From QNZT01 sp964573205 (lineage in GTDB: Bacteria > Campylobacterota > Campylobacteria > Campylobacterales > QNZT01), in NCBI GenBank assembly GCA_964573205.1, contig CAZNIT010000026.1, positions 1 to 64,000 on the forward strand: 64,000 nt of DNA, given 5' to 3'. How positions within the stretch are numbered: position 1 is the first letter of the stretch; the number at the start of each line of letters is the position of its first letter. Under the pieces are notes generated by a model. It was not told the DNA's origin and made no database searches. It worked only from the letters and a program-made list of their open reading frames with translations. Below are positions 43,873 through 53,468 of the stretch, in pieces. Both the position numbers and the translations under genes were made by a program.

Positions 43873-45681
43873 TTATCCTTGTCTTGGTGAAATATTTTTG
43901 ATATTTTGAGCAATATTCATTCCAACCACCATAGCCAGTTCATCTGTGGTGGCGTTTTGAATATTTTCAAATGTTTCAAAATATTGCAAGAGTTTTTTTA
44001 CAGTCGCTTCTCCCACCCCTTTTTTACGAAGGAGTGAAATTTCCCGATCGGATTTTCGCTTCTGTTTTTGATGAAAGGAGATGGCAAAACGATGCGCCTC
44101 GTCTCTTAAACGTTGTAGAAATTGTAACCGTTTATCCGAAGTCGAGAGTTTCAAGATCCCATCCTTCGTATAGACTATATCTTTTGCTCCACCTTTTGCG
44201 CGCATCGCTTTAGCGTCTCTTTTCTCTTTTGCAATTGCTACAATATCGACATAAACTCCGCTTTTTTTAACTATTCGTTCGGCGAGTTTTCTAAGAGTTT
44301 CACCACCATCAATCAACATCAAATCCGGCGGCGGATTCTTATGAAAACTATCGACTCTTCTTTGTATGAGTTCTTTCATTTGAGCATATTCGTTTTTTGC
44401 GTCAAGATTGTAATGACGGTAGTCGCTTTTTACGAACGATTCGTCATATTTTATTACGGCCGCGACGTTTGCGGTACCTTGCATATGTGAATTGTCGTAA
44501 GCTTCGATCACAAATGGAACGTTTTGAAGATTTAAAAGCTCTTTCAGCTCTTCATAAATATTTTTCGAATTTTTTTGCAACTGTAGTCGAAGAATCTCTT
44601 TAGCGTTTTCAAAAGCTAAATTCACAAGCCGTCTCTTCTCCCCGATCTTCGGTATTTTGATATGACATGAGTTGTCGAATTTTTTTCTTAACATCTCTTG
44701 GAAAATGTCTATTTCCGAGAAATCTTCAAATAACAATATCTCTTTTATCTTGTATGGCAGATCCTTTTGATAGTAGTTTAAAAGAACTCTTTTATACAGT
44801 TCGTCTTTATCGAATCCTGTGGAGGATTTGAAGATCGTATGAGTTGAAGAGGTGACTTTTCCCTCTCTTATGAAAATTGTAACCGCACAAGCATATGTTT
44901 GTGTCGATTTGATCGCGAATATGTCGTAATCTTCCAGTTTCGCGATATCGATGTCGGAAAGTCTTCGTACGGAATCGATCTTTTTTATGGTGTCTCTAAT
45001 TCTGGCGGCCTCTTCGAAGAGAAGATTTTCACTATAGTTTTGCATCTTTTTTTCCAATTTTCCGGAAAGAAGTTTGGGATTTTGTAGCAGATTTATAGCT
45101 TCTTTTAAAATTTTTGCGTAATCTTCTTTCGAGATTTTACCCTCACAGGGTGCGCGACACTTTTTTATCTGATAAAAAAGACAGGCTTTTTTACCTTTTA
45201 AACAAGAACTCTTTTGTACCAGATCGCAGGTTTCGTAAACGGCATTTAAAATATCGCCGGCGCTTTGGGAAAAGGGGCCAAAATAACGTATTTTTTTACC
45301 TTTTATGACTTTTCGCGTTATCTCGAGTCTTGGAAAATCCTCATTTAAATCGACATATATGTAAGGGTATGTTTTATCGTCTCTTAGTAGTATGTTGTAT
45401 TTGGGTTTGAGTTGCTTTATCAGGGAGTTTTCAAGAATCAAAGCATCATGTTCGTTAGAGACGACGATATACTCCAACTTGACCGTTTCGCTTATCATTT
45501 TATAAATTCTGGCTCCCAAGTTCGAAGCGGGTGAAAGCGTCTCTTTTATTTTGAAATAACTTTTCACTCTTTTTTTGAGGCTTTTAGCCTTTCCGATATA
45601 AAGAAGTCTGTTGTTCTCATCGAAGTACTGATAGATGCCCGGGGTATCGGGAAGTGATAATATCTTATCCCTTAGATGCAT
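43873..45681 (-). CDS. uvrC: UvrABC excinuclease subunit C
   Basis: UvrC makes the dual incisions in nucleotide excision repair. The 602-residue protein has the GIY-YIG domain (GIYQYFDENNRLLYIGKAKSLKKRVKSYF), the UVR motif (KKMQNYSENLLFEEAARIRDTIKKI), the endonuclease-V-like domain (DLMLIDGGETLRKLAE) and C-terminal HhH motifs (GVGEATVKKLLQYF). Overlaps the DciA-like gene by 17 bases. Confidence 0.96.
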   Translation of the reverse strand: MHLRDKILSLPDTPGIYQYFDENNRLLYIGKAKSLKKRVKSYFKIKETLSPASNLGARIYKMISETVKLEYIVVSNEHDALILENSLIKQLKPKYNILLRDDKTYPYIYVDLNEDFPRLEITRKVIKGKKIRYFGPFSQSAGDILNAVYETCDLVQKSSCLKGKKACLFYQIKKCRAPCEGKISKEDYAKILKEAINLLQNPKLLSGKLEKKMQNYSENLLFEEAARIRDTIKKIDSVRRLSDIDIAKLEDYDIFAIKSTQTYACAVTIFIREGKVTSSTHTIFKSSTGFDKDELYKRVLLNYYQKDLPYKIKEILLFEDFSEIDIFQEMLRKKFDNSCHIKIPKIGEKRRLVNLAFENAKEILRLQLQKNSKNIYEELKELLNLQNVPFVIEAYDNSHMQGTANVAAVIKYDESFVKSDYRHYNLDAKNEYAQMKELIQRRVDSFHKNPPPDLMLIDGGETLRKLAERIVKKSGVYVDIVAIAKEKRDAKAMRAKGGAKDIVYTKDGILKLSTSDKRLQFLQRLRDEAHRFAISFHQKQKRKSDREISLLRKKGVGEATVKKLLQYFETFENIQNATTDELAMVVGMNIAQNIKNISPRQG

Positions 45682-46117
45682 TTTTTTTGATCTCTTCTTT
45701 AATATCCTGAAAGATTTTTTTTAATTTTTCGTCCGTAGCGAAATTGTAGAACCTGCCGCTTGCTTGTTCTTTATAGCGGAATTTGGGATTTTTCTCTTTT
45801 GGCGGATTGAAATCTATCTTGTTTGTTACAAAAGCCTTAACCGATGTTATGTTAATATCTTTGCAATTTTCATCAAGATGTTTAATTTTTTTTAATAAAC
45901 TCTTTATTAGATTAATCTTATAATTAAATTCCATTTTAAGCCCTGGGTGGTTTAAAACGAAAAAAAGTGTTTCGTTTTTGACATAAGTGAACATCACGGC
46001 GTCGGCAAGAGTCGGAGGTAAAAGAGATACCACTTTTTGAAAACATTTTTTTTGGGCAATTTTTTGAAACCGAGGTTTACCTGTTAAATGCGTAATTATA
46101 TTTTTAGAACTTTTCAT
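45665..46117 (-). CDS. DUF721/DciA-like protein
   Basis: The 150-residue protein carries a DUF721-like part: ADAVMFTYVKNETLFFVLNHPGLKMEFNYKINLIKSLL (about 38-75) resembles the alpha/beta region of the helicase-loader DciA, with a basic N-terminus and Lys-rich tail. DciA helps load DnaB in bacteria without DnaC. It is first in the dciA-uvrC-PAS-kinase run. Identification is by pattern only and remains uncertain. Confidence 0.6.
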   Translation of the reverse strand: MKSSKNIITHLTGKPRFQKIAQKKCFQKVVSLLPPTLADAVMFTYVKNETLFFVLNHPGLKMEFNYKINLIKSLLKKIKHLDENCKDINITSVKAFVTNKIDFNPPKEKNPKFRYKEQASGRFYNFATDEKLKKIFQDIKEEIKKNASKG

Positions 46118-46210
46118 GTTCTTATTATAACATTTGTATTGCTTTTTTTTACTGCATGCGGATACAAAACGGATCCCGTATATATACCCGAAAAAAGCGG
46201 TAAAATATGA
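46088..46210 (+). CDS. LptM-like mini-lipoprotein upstream of nadB
   Basis: A 40-residue frame from an ATG at 46088 has a membrane helix (HVLIITFVLLFFTA) ending at Cys24 in an FTAC lipobox, then CGYKTDPVYIP. That matches the CGxKGPLYxP pattern of LptM (YifL) lipoproteins, which assist LptD maturation. Its TGA overlaps the nadB ATG. It overlaps the start of the opposite DciA-like gene by 30 bases. The ribosome site is weak (GAGG 12 bases away). Confidence 0.65.
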   Translation: MRNYIFRTFHVLIITFVLLFFTACGYKTDPVYIPEKSGKI

Positions 46211-47673
46211 GTAAACGAAAAAATACTTTCGACGCTATCATTATCGGTACCGGCATAGCCGGATTAAACGCGGCCGCATCATTCGGCAAAGATAAAAACG
46301 TTCTTCTTATCTGTAAACAAAACTCATGGGATTGCAACACTTTCTATGCACAAGGCGGAGTTGCCGTAGCCGTTGACGAGGACGATATATCGCTTCATAT
46401 CAAAGATACGATTGAAGCCGGTGCCGGTCTTTGTGACGAAAAGGCGGTCGAGATTATGTGCCGTGACGGAAGAGTCGCCATATCCGATCTGATATCAAGA
46501 GGTTTTAGATTCGATACGGACGAAAAGGGCAATCTTTTATACACGAAAGAGGCGGCACATTCGAAAAATCGTATTCTTCATGCCGGAGGCGATGCGACCG
46601 GAAGGTATATTCACCACTTCTTAATGCGTGAAAATCCTCATAAACTATTGTACAATTCGATCGTAACGGATATTTTCATAGAAGACGGATTTTGTCATGG
46701 AGTTCGCGTTTTTCATAAAGAAGAGTTTAGAAACTACTACGCAAAAAGTGTTATTATAGCTAGCGGCGGAGTCGGATCGATTTACGAATATCATACGAAT
46801 GCAAGCTCGATAAGTGCTGATATGCAGGGACTTTGCATCGAAAAAGGACTCGATCTTCGCGATATGGAGATGATGCAGTTTCATCCGACGGTATTTATTC
46901 ATAACAGAGGCGCTAGAAAGCAACTTTTAACCGAAGCCTTAAGGGGTGAGGGCGCTCATATAGTTGATGAAAACGGCAAGCGTTTTTTGTTCGAATACGA
47001 TAAAAGAGGAGAACTAAGTCCTCGAAGTATGGTAAGTCACGCTATCAATGATTGGAAAAGCAAAACTTCACTTGAAGTCTATTTGAGTTTTAAAATGTTC
47101 GATGAAGAGTTTTTTAAAAACCGTTTTCCAACTATCTATTTTAATCTTAGAGATCTAGGATTTAATCTTCCATATGACGATGTACCCATCTCTCCCGCGT
47201 TTCACTATGCGATGGGCGGAATACAAACCGATATCAACGGCAAAGTTCCGGGCGTCGAAAACCTCTATGCCGTGGGTGAAGCGGCTTCTACGAGAGTTCA
47301 CGGGGCAAACAGGCTTGCAAGCAATTCGTTACTCGAGGGGCTTGTGTTTTCAAGAAGAGCCGTAAACGATATTTTGAAAAAAGATCTCTATTTTCGTATA
47401 AAAGAGTTTTCCAGCGAGGAAGAGGTTTTAAAAAAAGAGATCGATAAAGAGCTTAAAAACGAACTTAGACACCTTATGTGGGAAGCTGCCGGAATTACCA
47501 GAGAGAGAAAAAAACTTCAAAACGCGCTTGAGAAAATCGAGAGTATGTTGAAAAAAGATATAGGTAAACTTTTAAGACTCAGACTCAATACTTCAAGAAA
47601 TATCGTAAAAAGTGCGATATACAGAGAAGAGTCGCTCGGTGCGCACTACATTATTAAAAAAGGAGATACATGA
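46207..47673 (+). CDS. nadB: L-aspartate oxidase
   Basis: NadB oxidises aspartate to iminoaspartate for NAD synthesis. The 488 residues have the FAD motif AIIIGTGIAGLNAAASF (about 10-26), the succinate dehydrogenase-type motif MEMMQFHPTVFI and GEAASTRVHGANRLASNSLLEGLVF. No nadA or nadC is adjacent. It is coupled to the LptM-like gene and to nhaD by four-base overlaps. Confidence 0.96.
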   Translation: MSKRKNTFDAIIIGTGIAGLNAAASFGKDKNVLLICKQNSWDCNTFYAQGGVAVAVDEDDISLHIKDTIEAGAGLCDEKAVEIMCRDGRVAISDLISRGFRFDTDEKGNLLYTKEAAHSKNRILHAGGDATGRYIHHFLMRENPHKLLYNSIVTDIFIEDGFCHGVRVFHKEEFRNYYAKSVIIASGGVGSIYEYHTNASSISADMQGLCIEKGLDLRDMEMMQFHPTVFIHNRGARKQLLTEALRGEGAHIVDENGKRFLFEYDKRGELSPRSMVSHAINDWKSKTSLEVYLSFKMFDEEFFKNRFPTIYFNLRDLGFNLPYDDVPISPAFHYAMGGIQTDINGKVPGVENLYAVGEAASTRVHGANRLASNSLLEGLVFSRRAVNDILKKDLYFRIKEFSSEEEVLKKEIDKELKNELRHLMWEAAGITRERKKLQNALEKIESMLKKDIGKLLRLRLNTSRNIVKSAIYREESLGAHYIIKKGDT

Positions 47674-49052
47674 AAATCTTAAGAATTTTACTCTTAATGC
47701 TCGCAGTTTCGACACTTGCTTATGCAAGCGGCGGCGGCGATATAGTTGAGACGATGCGCCATACATATACGGATACGTGGATAGGAATAGCCTGTTTATT
47801 TATATTTATAATCGGTTACTACTTCATAGCGGCCGAAGAGATATATCACATAAACAAAGCGAAACCGGCTCTGTTCATCGGTACCTTTATGTTTATGCTG
47901 ATCGGATTTTATTTCGCTTCCAACGGCTTGGATACCGCACCTTTGCATACGGAGGTGAAACATCTGATATTGGAGATTGCGGAGATATTCTTTTTTCTCT
48001 TTGTCGCGATGACTTTTATAGAAACTTTGATTGATCGTAGAGTATTTGAACGATTAAAATATAATCTTGTTTCAAAAGGTTACAGTTATAAAAAACTTTT
48101 TTGGCTGACCGGAGTTTTGGCATTTTTCATTTCACCGATCGCCGACAACATGACTACCGCGTTAATACTATCGACGGTACTTTTGACGATCGACAAAAAA
48201 AATATGTCGTTTTTGGTACCCGGAGCCGTAAATATAGTCGTCGCCGCAAACGCCGGCGGTGCTTGGAGTCCGTTTGGAGATATTACGACTCTTATGGCAT
48301 GGCAGGCGCAAAAAGCTCATTTTGTCGATTTCTTATATCTTTTTCCGCCATCCTTCATAGGCTGGATAATTACGGCGTATCTTTTAAGTCTCAAGCTCCC
48401 ATCGGGCGAGCCGGATTTTGATCCCTCCACGGAGAAAAAGCCGATTATAAGAAAAGGGGGTCACATAACGATCTATCTGGGAGTTCTAACAATCGCATCG
48501 GCGGTTTTGGGACATCAATATTTCGGTCTTCCTCCGGCATGGGGTATGATGTTCGGTCTATCTTTGTTAAAACTTTACTCATATACCGTGAAAAGATCGG
48601 GAGAGAAGAGTTTCGATATTTATGCTAGTATGAGACTTGTCGAGAACGATACTCTTTTGTTTTTCTTCGGTATTCTAGCGGCCGTAGGTGCGTTGCACTT
48701 TCTGGGATTCTTGGATTACGTTGTCAAATTATATGAGATAATAGGACCTAGTGCGGCGAATATAGGTGTCGGATTTATATCTGCGATAGTTGATAATGTT
48801 CCAGTTATGAGTGCGGTACTGAAAGCGAATCCTCCTATGGGTATAGATCAGTGGCTACTTGTCACTCTGACCGCCGGAATCGGAGGTAGTCTGATCAGTT
48901 TCGGTTCGGCTGCCGGTGTGGGCGTTATGGGAAGAATGAGAGGAATCTATACTTTCGGAGCTCATATGAAGCTTGCTTGGACCATCCTTGTGGGTTATGT
49001 TGTTTCAATGATAATATGGTATATTCAATTTGAATTATTAGGACTTTATTAA
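47670..49052 (+). CDS. nhaD: Na+/H+ antiporter NhaD
   Basis: A 460-residue multi-helix ion transporter superfamily protein with signal-like N-terminus and NhaD landmarks: SPIADNMTTALILSTV (about 159), ANAGGAWSPFGDITTLMAW (about 194) and FISAIVDNVPVMSAVL (about 371). NhaD exchanges sodium for protons and is frequent in marine or halophilic bacteria. ATG overlaps nadB TGA. Confidence 0.94.
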   Translation: MKILRILLLMLAVSTLAYASGGGDIVETMRHTYTDTWIGIACLFIFIIGYYFIAAEEIYHINKAKPALFIGTFMFMLIGFYFASNGLDTAPLHTEVKHLILEIAEIFFFLFVAMTFIETLIDRRVFERLKYNLVSKGYSYKKLFWLTGVLAFFISPIADNMTTALILSTVLLTIDKKNMSFLVPGAVNIVVAANAGGAWSPFGDITTLMAWQAQKAHFVDFLYLFPPSFIGWIITAYLLSLKLPSGEPDFDPSTEKKPIIRKGGHITIYLGVLTIASAVLGHQYFGLPPAWGMMFGLSLLKLYSYTVKRSGEKSFDIYASMRLVENDTLLFFFGILAAVGALHFLGFLDYVVKLYEIIGPSAANIGVGFISAIVDNVPVMSAVLKANPPMGIDQWLLVTLTAGIGGSLISFGSAAGVGVMGRMRGIYTFGAHMKLAWTILVGYVVSMIIWYIQFELLGLY

Positions 49053-49095
49053 CTGGTTTTGGAAGTGAATACAATATTTATAATTAAGGTGGCAG

Positions 49096-50637
49096 ATGAA
49101 AACCGTACCGATCGTCGTTTTGGATTTTGGCTCGCAATATACGCAACTAATAGCTAGAAAACTTCGTGAAGAGGGGATATATTGCGAAATAGTCCCCTTT
49201 AGCGAAGAGATAGAGAAGATAAAAGAGAAAAAACCGAGGGGGATTATCTTAAGCGGCGGTCCCGCATCCGTTTATGCTGATGAAGCGTACCATCCTGATG
49301 CGGAGATTTTTGATCTCGGATTGCCCGTATTGGGAATCTGTTACGGTATGCAGTTGATCACTCAGCATTTCGGCGGAGTCGTTATAGCGGCGGATCATCA
49401 TGAGTATGGTAAGGCGAAACTTATGATCGAAAATAAAGAGTCGCCGATTTTCAAAGATATAGAGGACGGCTCAATTGTCTGGATGAGTCATGGAGATCGT
49501 GTCGATATGCTTCCTGACGAATTTGAGATGATAGGTTATAGCGACAATTCTCCGTATGCCGCAATAGCGAACGAAAAAAAGGGGATCTACGCTTTTCAGT
49601 TTCATCCGGAAGTCCATCACACGAAAGAGGGGACGAAACTTCTTAAAAATTTCGCAAAACATATATGCGAAATCGAAAGCACTTGGAATATGGGTTCGTT
49701 CGCAAAAGAGAAGATTAACGCCATTCGCGAAAAGGTCGGAGATAAAAAGGTTCTTTGCGGTGTCAGCGGCGGTGTTGACAGCTCGGTAGTGGCGACTTTA
49801 CTGTATGAGGCGATAGGCGATCAACTCGTTCCGATTTTTGTCGATCAGGGGCTTCTAAGAGCTGGCGAGAGAGAGCAGGTTGAGGCAATGTTCAAGCAGC
49901 GTGTGGGAATCGATTTGATTACCGTTGACGCTACCGACGAGTTTTTGGATAATTTAAAAGGTGTGAGTGATCCAGAAGAGAAAAGAAAAATAATAGGTGA
50001 AACATTTATAAGGGTTTTTGATAGAGAAGCAAAAAGACACGAAGGTATTGAGTTTTTGGCACAAGGAACTCTATATACGGATGTTATAGAGTCCGTTTGT
50101 GTAAAAGGTCCTTCAAAAACCATCAAGTCTCATCATAATGTAGGAGGACTTCCTGAGTGGATGACTTTTGAGCTTATAGAACCTCTTCGTGAAATTTTTA
50201 AAGATGAAGTGAGAAAACTGGGACTTGAGCTCGGTCTTCCTAAAGATATGCTCGGGCGTCATCCGTTTCCGGGTCCCGGTCTTGCTATTCGTATTATGGG
50301 TGAAGTTACGCCGAATGAATTAAGACTTCTAAGAGAGTCGGATACGATCATGCAAGAGGAGCTTAAAGCTTGGGGCTATTACGATAAAGTATGGCAGGCG
50401 TTTACGGTAGTTTTAAATGTAAAAAGTGTAGGCGTGATGGGAGACAACAGAACATACGACAATACGGTCTGTGTTAGGATGGTAGAGTCCGTTGACGGAA
50501 TGACCGCCACTTTCGCGCATATTCCTCATGATCTTTTAGAGAGTATCAGTACTAGAATAATAAACGAAGTTGATGGCATTAACAGAGTGGTTTACGATAT
50601 AACTTCAAAACCTCCGGGAACGATAGAGTGGGAGTAG
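49096..50637 (+). CDS. guaA: GMP synthase (glutamine-hydrolysing)
   Basis: GuaA aminates XMP to GMP. The 513 residues show the class I amidotransferase domain with GICYGMQLI (nucleophile Cys near 83) and the HPEVHHT catalytic His/Glu. The PP-loop ATP pyrophosphatase site is GVSGGVDSSVV (about 221-231), and the C-terminal dimerisation domain ends in KPPGTIEWE. It has an AAGGTGG ribosome site. Confidence 0.97.
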   Translation: MKTVPIVVLDFGSQYTQLIARKLREEGIYCEIVPFSEEIEKIKEKKPRGIILSGGPASVYADEAYHPDAEIFDLGLPVLGICYGMQLITQHFGGVVIAADHHEYGKAKLMIENKESPIFKDIEDGSIVWMSHGDRVDMLPDEFEMIGYSDNSPYAAIANEKKGIYAFQFHPEVHHTKEGTKLLKNFAKHICEIESTWNMGSFAKEKINAIREKVGDKKVLCGVSGGVDSSVVATLLYEAIGDQLVPIFVDQGLLRAGEREQVEAMFKQRVGIDLITVDATDEFLDNLKGVSDPEEKRKIIGETFIRVFDREAKRHEGIEFLAQGTLYTDVIESVCVKGPSKTIKSHHNVGGLPEWMTFELIEPLREIFKDEVRKLGLELGLPKDMLGRHPFPGPGLAIRIMGEVTPNELRLLRESDTIMQEELKAWGYYDKVWQAFTVVLNVKSVGVMGDNRTYDNTVCVRMVESVDGMTATFAHIPHDLLESISTRIINEVDGINRVVYDITSKPPGTIEWE

Positions 50638-50641
50638 TAAA

Positions 50642-51565
50642 ATGATTAGAGATTTTTTTAAAATTTTTATTTTAGTCGCTATTATGTTCGCATCATCATA
50701 CGGTGGCGGATCAGAGGGTAAATTTGAGACATTTTATGAAAAAACGCTCAAACCCTCTTTTGAAAGGCTAAAACCTCTTCAGGATTTCGCTAAAAAACGT
50801 CAAAACGTTTATATAGCCTCGGGTGTCGTCGCGATCGTGGTGTTTGCGCTTTTTGTCAAATATTTCAAACTTTTAGGCGCGGTTGTAGCTCTTCTAATGA
50901 TTGCCGGCGGCGTATATTATTTAAAGTCGATAGAATCGGCGGTAAATCCGTATAAAAAGGCTTTTTATGAAAAGATAGTTTCAAAAATAGGAGATTTTTG
51001 TTGCGGATACGAATATATAAACGATTCTATCACTCAAGAAGAGATAATCGGTTCGAAACTTTTTTCTCCGAAAATAAAAGATTATAAAAGTGACGGAATC
51101 TATCTCAAAGAGGGAGTTAAATTCGGTTATGCGAATATAGATTTCGATACGAACGAGGATGAATCGGTGGAGAGATTTGCGGAGAATGTTTTTAAAGGTT
51201 TCGTAATCGTGATCAATCAAAAAAACGACGAGAACGGAGTTATCGTATCGCAGAGCTTTAAAGAGAGAGTTGCGGATATAGATCCCGAATTCAACGCATT
51301 TTTCTCTCCTTTGCCAAGAGGGGATAAAAAAGCCGGTTTTGAAATATACGGTAAAATAGACAGCAGTAAGATACCGCATCTTCATATGCTCTCTTATAGA
51401 GAAATCGCTCTGGCTTTCACGAAAGAGAAGACTTATATTTATTACTATTACGCAGTAAATCCTTTGAGTGCTTCCGTATATGAAGATTTTTCTCTAAAAG
51501 ATGCCAAATCTATCGAATCGACGTTTAAGGAGATCGATTCGCTTGTTGAAATCGTAAAGAAATGA
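50642..51565 (+). CDS. DUF3137 membrane protein
   Basis: The 307-residue protein has one N-terminal signal-like helix, two adjoining helices (about 57-88), then the cytosolic DUF3137 domain (DSITQEEIIGSKLFSPKIKDYKSDGIYLKEGVKFGYANI). DUF3137 has no fixed function. It starts four bases after guaA and ends with an ATGA overlap to hemD, so the three genes form one operon. Confidence 0.8.
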   Translation: MIRDFFKIFILVAIMFASSYGGGSEGKFETFYEKTLKPSFERLKPLQDFAKKRQNVYIASGVVAIVVFALFVKYFKLLGAVVALLMIAGGVYYLKSIESAVNPYKKAFYEKIVSKIGDFCCGYEYINDSITQEEIIGSKLFSPKIKDYKSDGIYLKEGVKFGYANIDFDTNEDESVERFAENVFKGFVIVINQKNDENGVIVSQSFKERVADIDPEFNAFFSPLPRGDKKAGFEIYGKIDSSKIPHLHMLSYREIALAFTKEKTYIYYYYAVNPLSASVYEDFSLKDAKSIESTFKEIDSLVEIVKK

Positions 51566-52215
51566 GTGAGATTTATATTTTAAGCGAAAAACGGTTCAAA
51601 GGTGCCAAAAATCTTCCCGTTATCGTTTTCGACTATTATGACGAAAAAGTCGATTTGTCGCCTTATGATGCTCTGATTTTCACTTCCAAAAACGGTGTTT
51701 TAGCTCTTGATAGAGTCTCCTCCGACTGGAGAAAGTATCCTGTTTTCTCGATCGGTAGCGCAACGAGCGAAACGGTAAGAGAGCTCGGCGGTAAGGTTGT
51801 TTACGAGGCTAGAAGCTCTTACGGCGACAATTTCGCACAAGAGATAAAAAGAGAGCTTAAAAATAGAAGAGTTCTTTTTATACGAGCTAAAGTCGTCACA
51901 TCTTCGTTGAATTTTATATTAAGAGAATCCGGTGTTATTCTGGATGAGAAGATCCTTTATGAAACCGTATGTAACGATTGTAAAAAACTCAAACAACCTC
52001 CTTTGGGCTCATATATAATTTTCTCTTCGCCGTCCACGATTTCTTGTTTCTTTAAATGTTTTGAATGGCAAGCAAGCTATACGGCCGTGGTTATCGGCGA
52101 GAAAACGGCTTCGTTTATGCCTAAAAGTTTAGAATATGTTTTGTCGAAAAAGCAGACGATCTCTTCATGTATAGCCTTGGCTAAAGAAAATATTACTAAA
52201 AAACGTAAAAAATAA
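51562..52215 (+). CDS. hemD: Uroporphyrinogen-III synthase
   Basis: HemD cyclises hydroxymethylbilane to uroporphyrinogen III. The 217-residue protein shows the weakly conserved two-domain pattern with DALIFTSKNGVLAL (about 33), the VFSIGSATSETVRELGG hinge (about 62), and IIFSSPSTISCFF (about 151). It is the common precursor step for haem and for the siroheme used by the nitrite reductase below. Confidence 0.85.
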   Translation: MSEIYILSEKRFKGAKNLPVIVFDYYDEKVDLSPYDALIFTSKNGVLALDRVSSDWRKYPVFSIGSATSETVRELGGKVVYEARSSYGDNFAQEIKRELKNRRVLFIRAKVVTSSLNFILRESGVILDEKILYETVCNDCKKLKQPPLGSYIIFSSPSTISCFFKCFEWQASYTAVVIGEKTASFMPKSLEYVLSKKQTISSCIALAKENITKKRKK

Positions 52216-52314
52216 ACCTTTTTTTTAGCTTTTAATCTTTTATTAATATAAATATCTATAAAATACAAAAGTTTAATATATTTAATAATATAAAGATTGG
52301 AGTTAAATAATTTT

Positions 52315-52650
52315 ATGGAATCGACACAAAGCATATTTGTCAAGGCGCTTGAAAACGATAAATATAGTGAGGCGACTCAGCTTTATTTGGCAAAATGGCA
52401 AAAACGTAGTAAAACGGACGAACGAGAAGAAAACGTATATAAAGGTTTTGTAAACGCCGCAGCGACTTTCGATCTGATAATGAAAGGTAAATACAAAGCC
52501 GCAAAAAGAGTCTGGCGAATATATGAAAAGTACAGACCTTTGATAAATGAAGATATGGAACATTACAGATATTTACAAAAAGCCGACAAAGTGCTTCTTA
52601 GATTAAAAAGAAAATATAAAAAAGTTTTCGATACCGAAAAATATAAATAA
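52315..52650 (+). CDS. Small helical protein, DUF309-like
   Basis: Starting at the ATG (52315) behind GGAG gives 111 residues; an in-frame TTG at 52297 is possible. The order FVKALENDKYSEATQLYLAKW, then YKGFVNAAATFDLIMKGKYKAAKRVW, resembles the DUF309 pattern of a short helical repeat, but the typical HE pair is missing. The C-terminus is Lys-rich. Confidence 0.65.
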   Translation: MESTQSIFVKALENDKYSEATQLYLAKWQKRSKTDEREENVYKGFVNAAATFDLIMKGKYKAAKRVWRIYEKYRPLINEDMEHYRYLQKADKVLLRLKRKYKKVFDTEKYK

Positions 52651-52663
52651 ATCCAACTATTTT

Positions 52664-52672
52664 TGATATAAT
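52664..52672 (+). promoter_or_regulatory. Extended -10 promoter of yebC
   Basis: TGATATAAT carries a perfect TATAAT with upstream TG. It lies 28 bases before the YebC ATG, so a normal 5' leader is predicted. No obvious -35. Confidence 0.55.
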
Positions 52673-52699
52673 TCAACCAAAAAATAGGAAGGTTGAATT

Positions 52700-53410
52700 A
52701 TGGGAAGAGCTTTCGAATATAGAAGAGCTGCAAAAGAGAAACGCTGGGATAAGATGTCGAAAATCTTTCCCCGTCTCGCAAAATCTATTACTATGGCCGC
52801 TAAAGAGGGCGGCGGTGATCCCGATATGAATCCCAAACTTCGAGCCGCTATCCAAAACGCCAAAGCTCAAAATATGCCGAAAGAAAATATCGAATCGGCA
52901 ATCAAGAGAGCTCTTGGAAAAGATGCCGATCAAATTCAAGAGGTTCATTATGAAGGCAAGGGACCTCACGGTGCTCTTATCATCGTAGAATGTGCAACCG
53001 ACAACAATACAAGAACGGTCGCCAATATCAAATCTTATTTTAATAAAAACGGCGGTGAACCTTTGAACAAAGGTTCACTCGATTTTATGTTTACTAGAAA
53101 AAGCGTTATCGAGTTTGATGAGAAAGAGGGAATGGATCTTGAGGAGATCGAGCTTGAACTTATAGACGCCGGACTTGAAGAGATGGAGGTTGAAGAGGGT
53201 GTCGTAACCCTTTATGCCCCGTTTGGAAGTTTCGGAGCACTCAATAAAGCGGTCGAAGATCTCGGTATAGAAGTGAAGAAAGCTTCTCTCAAATATATAC
53301 CCAACTCTCCCGTCTCTTTTAGTGAAGAGCAGTTAAGCGATATAGAGAAGCTAATAGACAAAATTGAAGAGGATGACGACGTTCAGGCAGTCTATACGAA
53401 CATAGAGTGA
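52700..53410 (+). CDS. yebC: YebC/PmpR-family regulator
   Basis: YebC/PmpR proteins act as DNA-binding regulators and, as TACO1 relatives, influence translation of difficult sequences such as polyproline. The 236-residue product has MGRAFEYRRAAKEKRWDKMSKIFPRLAKSI and the VECATDNNTRTVANIKSYFNKNGGEPLNKGSLDFMF core. The length is as usual (235-250). Confidence 0.93.
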   Translation: MGRAFEYRRAAKEKRWDKMSKIFPRLAKSITMAAKEGGGDPDMNPKLRAAIQNAKAQNMPKENIESAIKRALGKDADQIQEVHYEGKGPHGALIIVECATDNNTRTVANIKSYFNKNGGEPLNKGSLDFMFTRKSVIEFDEKEGMDLEEIELELIDAGLEEMEVEEGVVTLYAPFGSFGALNKAVEDLGIEVKKASLKYIPNSPVSFSEEQLSDIEKLIDKIEEDDDVQAVYTNIE

Positions 53411-53419
53411 TATATAAAG

Positions 53420-53454
53420 ATCCTTCCTCTCTTATCTTTCGAAAGAAGAAGGAT
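53420..53454. terminator. Hairpin between convergent yebC and a secreted-protein gene
   Basis: Outer seven-base arms ATCCTTC and GAAGGAT enclose an inner perfect palindrome TCTTTCGAAAGA. It lies between the two stops; U-runs are weak, but the position fits a bidirectional stop. Confidence 0.5.
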
Positions 53455-53468
53455 GTAAAATACTCTAT

